Below are positions 58,951 through 64,000 of a DNA stretch of 64,000 nucleotides, in pieces. Made by a program: the position numbers and the translations under genes. The DNA lies in the NCBI RefSeq assembly GCF_964340395.1, contig NC_135552.1:2955017-3019016 (forward strand), in the 5' to 3' direction. Every line of letters begins with the position of its first letter. The stretch's first letter is position 1. The stretch comes from Glandiceps talaboti. Lineage: Eukaryota; Hemichordata; Enteropneusta; Spengelidae. The notes under the pieces were generated by a model, which worked only from the letters and a program-made list of their open reading frames with translations, ran no database searches and was not told the DNA's origin.

Positions 58951-60296
58951 TCATCATTGAATGGCAGTGCTGTAGTCATGCCCTTCTCATTATCAAGTTC
59001 ATAAACTATATTAAAGGAACTGAAACTAACTGAAGAATGTTTTCTGCAACTTCTAGAACTATTACTTGAATTGTTATTTTCATTGTTGTTCACCTCAATG
59101 GAATCCTCGTTAACAAATGCGAAGTTGTCAAAACCCTGCATATTATGAACGGGATCCATTTGGTCGAGGACAGAAATTCGGTCATCATGATTTTCAGGGT
59201 TAGCAAGTTGCTCTTCGTTAATTTCAGCATTCCTTTCAATGTCTGGCATGTCATCAGTCTGTCTGTTTCCATTAGGCACGTTAAAAACACTGGAACATCT
59301 GTATGTCTTGTAATTTGTTGAAAAATACCTGTCATCACTAGACTTGTCATCAATGCATCCAAATGCTTTTTTGAAGGCTTTTCTATATTGCACACTCATA
59401 ATGTTGTATATGAGAGGGTTGACTGATGCATTGATATACAGTAGAATCTCTGATACTCGCAGAAATAGTTGAATTGTCTGAGCTTGCATGCTGGCGTTTA
59501 TTGAGTTGGCAATAATTATGTATTGTAATAAGTGAAAGGGAAGAAGACATACGAAGTATACAATAGCAGTTACCAGAAGCATGCATACCACATGAAGACG
59601 ACGTTTCCTACGTTTTGATGTCATCGTCTTCTCCAACAGTTTTTCTGCAACTGTTTGTCGACAAGTTAATTTGCAAATAATCAGTGTGTACGAAAGAATG
59701 ATTATTATCAGAGAAAGAAAAAATGGCACTGTTTTGACTATTGAACTGACAAAAAACATTGTTAAGTCAGTTAGGTAACAGTAAATGACTGAAGGTATGG
59801 TAAACAGCATTGCTAAAATCCAAATAAAAACGATATGTCTCACACAGCGCATTCTCTGTAAATGAAAATGTCGGCGTTTCAAAGGATGACAGATTGCAAC
59901 ATAGCGTTCTATGCAAATCAGAGAAATCGTGAACATGGATGCAAACGATGCCATGTAAGTCGTAAAGTTTTGTAGTAGGCATAGCAACGATAAATAATCC
60001 AAGTACATTGGCAGTAGTCTCATTACTGCCCCCAGTGTCAGAAAAAAGATATCGGCAGTGCATAGATTTAATAGGTATATGTTAGTCACAGTGTGCATGT
60101 ATTTCACTTTCCTCATCACATGGATAAATGCTCCATTCCCAACAATCCCAAAGGTTGAGATTACAACAAGGAAAACTGTGTACACGGTATTACCCTCCGG
60201 ATAGATTCTATCTTGAGTTGTTTCTGTACTGGTGTTCAGTGTATCATTGTATGTTATATTATAATTATATGTTGTTGCTATGGCAGTGGTTTCCAT
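58929..60296 (-). CDS. rhodopsin-family (class A) G-protein-coupled receptor, neuropeptide-receptor-like
   Basis: A single 455-codon exon with ideal CACCATGG start context. The extracellular N-terminus has three N-glycosylation sequons (N13, N17, N21). Seven membrane segments carry class A marks: GN (N54) in TM1, CTAD (D82) in TM2, C106 before TM3, ERY (130-132) closing TM3, W159 and P168 in TM4, P191 and Y203 in TM5, C250 and P253 in TM6, NPLIY (293-297) in TM7. Basic helix 8 with C314 follows, then a 140-residue tail rich in Asn, Ser and Asp. The TM6 toggle tryptophan is replaced by Leu (VCLLPFH). Overall most like invertebrate neuropeptide receptors; the ligand cannot be told. It lies inside a PGAP3 intron on the opposite strand. 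Confidence 0.93.
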   Translation of the reverse strand: METTAIATTYNYNITYNDTLNTSTETTQDRIYPEGNTVYTVFLVVISTFGIVGNGAFIHVMRKVKYMHTVTNIYLLNLCTADIFFLTLGAVMRLLPMYLDYLSLLCLLQNFTTYMASFASMFTISLICIERYVAICHPLKRRHFHLQRMRCVRHIVFIWILAMLFTIPSVIYCYLTDLTMFFVSSIVKTVPFFLSLIIIILSYTLIICKLTCRQTVAEKLLEKTMTSKRRKRRLHVVCMLLVTAIVYFVCLLPFHLLQYIIIANSINASMQAQTIQLFLRVSEILLYINASVNPLIYNIMSVQYRKAFKKAFGCIDDKSSDDRYFSTNYKTYRCSSVFNVPNGNRQTDDMPDIERNAEINEEQLANPENHDDRISVLDQMDPVHNMQGFDNFAFVNEDSIEVNNNENNNSSNSSRSCRKHSSVSFSSFNIVYELDNEKGMTTALPFNDDTLNTWL

Positions 60297-60323
60297 GGTG
60301 TCCTTATTTCCAACCCCATCAAT
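60297..60323 (-). other. GPCR 5' UTR piece after a splice acceptor
   Basis: TTTTTTAAATTCAG/ATTGATGG gives a good acceptor 27 nt before the ATG, implying an upstream non-coding exon. An out-of-frame ATG sits in this leader. Confidence 0.45.
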
Positions 60324-61141
60324 CTGAATTTAAAAAATAAACAAAGCTACATCAGTTTTCCATCAAAATTTCAAACTTTTGACTGAATTGTAAAAGACAA
60401 CAACAGAAAACTAGCTAATTTCAGAAATGAAGAAATTTCAAAAATCAACTCATCAAAAGCCAATTCTTGTAAAATGCTGCTACTTTCCTCCACTTTCATG
60501 AGATCAGTGTTTGTTCAAGGTCAAAGTTCATACAGATATTTCAATGTTCTTCACTCTGTGTAGGTCAAAGGACACTTATCCATAGTCATAATAAAATTAT
60601 ATAAGAAAATTCTAATTTCTTCCAAATTATCTTAGTTTTCCTGGCTCTAATCAGGTCAAAATTTCAACTAGTATCTGGTTCACAACAGTACATCATATCA
60701 TTTAATAAAAATTATCAAATTTGTACATTTTCCCCTACTATGATCATGTCAAAGTTCATTTAATAAAGGTCATAGTTCATGCAAGTTTATTATACCATAT
60801 ACATTTTGTAAGTATAAGAGATAAAAAAATTAAAATTCAAGATGTAAAATTTGGGTCAGAAAACTAACATATACTAGTCAAGTCTAGATGTTGTAAAGTT
60901 AGAGTTACAAAGCAAAGTACGGTAACTAGAGGGTAGTGTATAATATTACTGGGTATAATCTTTGACCAGTGAATTTCACATCAGTGTCTTGTTCTGAGTG
61001 CTTAGATACCTGAAAGATGTCAATGTTATGTGTTGGATTTTCAGCCAGTTCAGGTCAGGATAGTATTCAATCATACTTGGCCCCCTCCTACTGAGCAGTA
61101 AGGTTAATAGTACCCACACTAAATTCTCTATATTGTACATA
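60324..61141. other. no recognisable feature
   Basis: AT-rich sequence upstream of the GPCR, with several diverged AGGTCAAAGTTCA lines that look like an old degenerate repeat. The GPCR promoter and first exon probably lie here or further right. Confidence 0.5.
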
Positions 61142-61533
61142 GTTAGTGAGTGGGTGGGTGAGTGAGTGAGTGAGTGAGTGAGTGAGTGAGTGAGTGAGTG
61201 AGTGAGTGAGTGAGTGAGTGAGTGGTTGAGTGAGTGAGTGAGTGAGTGAGTGAGTGAGTGACTGACTGAATGAGTGAGTGAGTGAGTGAGTGAGTGAGTG
61301 AGTGAGTGAGTGAGTGGTTGAGTGAGTGAGTGAGTGAGTGACTGAATGAGTGAGTGAGTGAGTGAGTGAGTGAGTGGTTGAGTGAGTGAGTGAGTGACTG
61401 AATGAGTGAGTGAGTGAGTGAGTGAGTGAGTGACTGAATGAGTGAGTGAGTGAGTAAGTGACTGAATGAGTGAGTGAGTGAGTGAGTGAGTGAGTGACTG
61501 AGTGAGTGAGTGAGTGAGTGAGTGAGTGAGTGA
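61142..61533. repeat. (TGAG)n microsatellite with GACTGAAT variants
   Basis: About 390 bp of GTGA repeats. The long minus-strand THSLTHSL frame is an artefact. Confidence 0.97.
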
Positions 61534-61534
61534 G

Positions 61535-61570
<36 letters not shown>

Positions 61571-62972
61571 CTTTATTCCTCCTCAAAGAGAAGAGTTACA
61601 ACTCAGTTCACAAATATACAAAAAACAAAATAATAAATAAATAACTATAGAGTGCATGACTTCATTAGTCAGTTAAACGATAAACTTAAGGATTTTATCT
61701 TGAATATTTCCTATTTGTTCGGTTGCTGAAATTTATATTTACTGTCATCTAAAAAATTGACAGTAAGAAGTAAGAGTGTGACGAGACATCATAATCCAAT
61801 CAAAAGTCTAAGCATGTGTCTATAAGCTTATAGACTATATCTTGAAATATTTCCCATTCGTATGGTTGCTGAAAGTGTTTTTTGCTATCTTCTAAGATGC
61901 TGATAGTAAAATCAACTTCATTTAAGTTGTACAAACGTACAGCAAAGTTAACGTTGATATTATCAAACATAGTTGACCAGAAAATGTCTCTTCGTACAGC
62001 CGTATTACGACATGAAGTCAATAAATGAGTTAGATAATCTCCAACGAGCTCTTGGCATTTAGAACATTCAGTTTGTCCTAAAGAGGCTAGGATTTTCATT
62101 ATTTTGTAAACAATTGGCCTGTAACGAGGAAACTTACGTGATTGGGAATACAGACGAAACGGTACAAGGCTCTGATGTAATTGAGAGAAGAGTAATAATT
62201 CGTCTCTACTATCTAATCTCTGTCTCCAAAGATTGTACTCGTTTTCATTAATGGCTTCCTTTACAATGGTTTTCCATATTGTTTTAAGGAGGAAAATAGC
62301 TTGTTGTACAGAATTCATCGAGGAAGCATGAAAGATTGTATTTTGACAAGATTTCCACAATATCAGGAATGAAACCCATACATCTTTTAACTGAAGAAAG
62401 TTTGAACTCAAAAAGACGTAGAAATATATGGTTCCTGGTCGACGAATTGTCACTGTTGCATAGAGTTCCAAAAAAGCGTAATTTGCACTTATCAATATAG
62501 GCTCCTACTGACATTAAACCTAGAGCACCTAAAGTTAAATCTGTTGAAGTTCTCGGAGGTAGACCTTGAATAATTTTCACAGCGTAACGCTGACACTTTT
62601 CAAGCATTATTAATTCAGTGTTAGTGTATGTCCACAGTTCACAGGTGTGTAAGGCTGCTGGGAGGCACATGCGTTTCCACAATTCAGCACTGACGATTGG
62701 GTTAAGTCCATGTGGTCCAACCCCAACACTTCAAAGAGAATTAATCAAACCTCTGCCTTTTTTACAAGCAGAAAGTGTATGTTCCATTGTTGACGACGTA
62801 TTTGAAATTTGCAAGCCAACGATCGTAATTGAGTCAACTTCTGTAAAACGAGATTTATATAAGGACAGGTTCCTGTGTTGATACAATCGTTTGTGTTCAC
62901 TTTTGGTTTCTCCAAATACTATAATGCGACTTTTTGAATCCGATAATTTTCATCTCCATTTCGAGCTGTATG
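61534..62972 (-). pseudogene. LINE (non-LTR retrotransposon) ORF2 C-terminal remnant between GTGA repeats
   Basis: Minus-strand frames: DSKSRIIVFGE near 62940; LNPIVSAELWKRMCLPAALH + TCELWTYTNTELIMLEKCQR; IIQGLPPRTSTDLTLGALGL; FIPDIVEILSKYNLSCFLDE. After a frame change near 62300: LLKTIWKTIVKEAINENEYN and CSKCQELVGDYLTHLLTSC, a C-C-H-C knuckle typical of LINE C-termini. The reading frame is broken at least once, and the 3' end has AATAAAG then an (AAC)n tail at 61535-61568. Not active. Confidence 0.85.
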
Positions 62973-63022
62973 CTGGGTGGGTGGGTGGGTGAGTGAGTGA
63001 GTGAGTGAGTGAGTGAGTGAGT
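62973..63022. repeat. (GGTG)n/(GTGA)n microsatellite, right flank of the LINE
   Basis: Same GTGA unit as at 61142-61533, on the other side of the LINE fragment. Confidence 0.93.
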
Positions 63023-63177
63023 AGTCATATAAATTATCCAAATACGCCATACTTTCAGCTAAGGTAAATCTGACATTCCTAAATACTTCAAATGACAGTT
63101 TTAATTTGGGTTATACTAGAAAACTTGATATAGACATTATAAATAGAGTCATCATACTTTTCTTTTTGTTTTACAAT

Positions 63178-63650
63178 ATAAGTTATAATTTGTTGTAAAT
63201 TTCAGTAGTGAAACTCTACATTCCCTTGTCATAATTTGTTGTAAATTTCAGTAGTTAAATTCTACATTCCCTTGTCATAATTTGTTGTAAATTTCAGTAG
63301 TGAAACTCTACATTCCCTTGTCATAATTTGTTGTAAATTTCAGTAGTTAAATTCTACATTCCCTTGTCATAATTTGTTGTAAATTTCAGTAGTGAAACTC
63401 TACATTCCCTTGTCATAATTTGATGTAAATTTCAGTAGTTAAATTCTACATTCCCTTGTCATAATTTGTTGTAAATTTCAGTAGTGAAACTCTACATTCC
63501 CTTGTCATAATTTGTTGTAAATTTCAGTAGTGAAACTCTACATTCCCTTGTCATAATTTGTTGTAAATTTCAGTAGTGAAACTCTACATTCCCTTGTCAT
63601 AATTTGTTGTAAATTTCAGTAGTTAAACTCTACACTCCCTTGTCATAATT
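63178..63650. repeat. 46-bp tandem repeat, 10 copies
   Basis: Unit AATTTGTTGTAAATTTCAGT + AGTGAAACTCTACATTCCCT + TGTCAT. Two main versions (GTGAAACTC and GTTAAATTC) alternate in the left half, indicating a 92-bp dimer. Confidence 0.95.
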
Positions 63651-64000
63651 AGAAAATAACTAAAATATCATGCATCACAATTGTAACATAGGTGAAAAAT
63701 AGGTCAACAACATGTTAAAGATGTGAAAGCATTCGTGAGTTAGGTTTGTAACCTTAATATGTATGAACCCAGTATTAAAGTAAAACATTAAAATGTAAAA
63801 AAATTAAAGAGTTACATAGTGAGATAAATTGTATACTTGAAAGAAAGACACATGTGGTGGAGTCTGGTTTTTATAGGAAATGCTCATCAGTGATGTATTA
63901 TGTGAAATAGACATTAAACACACATGCTATCACAGGTTGCCCTGGAAAACAGTAACCCTGCATAATTAACCTGTCTAGTCTCTCTGGACTAACCGTGTAC
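63651..64000. other. no recognisable feature
   Basis: AT-rich. No PGAP3 exon is seen here, so the next PGAP3 exon lies outside the window. Confidence 0.6.

Overview
The window is animal nuclear DNA. Its genes are split by short exons with standard GT/AG introns, their proteins resemble vertebrate orthologues, and the intergenic and intronic space is full of minisatellites, (CATA)n/(CA)n tracts, inverted-repeat DNA transposons and LINE fragments. This suggests a repeat-rich, probably marine, invertebrate bilaterian. The sequence alone does not let me name the phylum.

Layout. (1) 1-11931, minus strand: the first six coding exons (263 codons) of a D-3-phosphoglycerate dehydrogenase gene (PHGDH), the first enzyme of serine synthesis. 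The C-terminal half lies beyond the left edge. (2) 12 to 18.4 kb: intergenic, dominated by a 48-bp array (about 30 copies) and a roughly 20-bp array (about 70 units). (3) 18497-47371, minus strand: a complete AVL9 gene (late secretory pathway, DENN-related). It can be assembled from 14 exons with consistent phases into 682 codons, and its introns hold about ten different minisatellites plus several transposons. (4) 47.4-52 kb: a divergent intergenic region with a fold-back DNA transposon and a LINE 3' end. (5) 52080 to beyond the right edge, plus strand: PGAP3 (GPI-anchor lipid remodelling), first three coding exons only. (6) 58929-60296, minus strand: an intact single-coding-exon rhodopsin-like GPCR of 455 residues, apparently nested in a PGAP3 intron. 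(7) 61.1-63.0 kb: a LINE ORF2 remnant lying between two (GTGA)n tracts. The genes have unrelated cellular roles and I see no functional cluster.

The most unusual feature is that several minisatellites have units containing real gene boundaries. AVL9 exon 10 and exon 12 each have their 3' end plus 5' splice site tandemly amplified so that 13 donor sites lie in a row. The AVL9 last-exon 3' splice site is duplicated. The GPCR stop codon begins a 32-bp array that fills almost the whole predicted 3' UTR. The window also holds two dispersed repeat families with a terminal hairpin followed by CTAA (Helitron/Helentron-like), a three-copy MITE family, and several inverted-repeat elements whose target duplications can be read directly. 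All exon structures are my own conceptual splicing and have not been tested against RNA.
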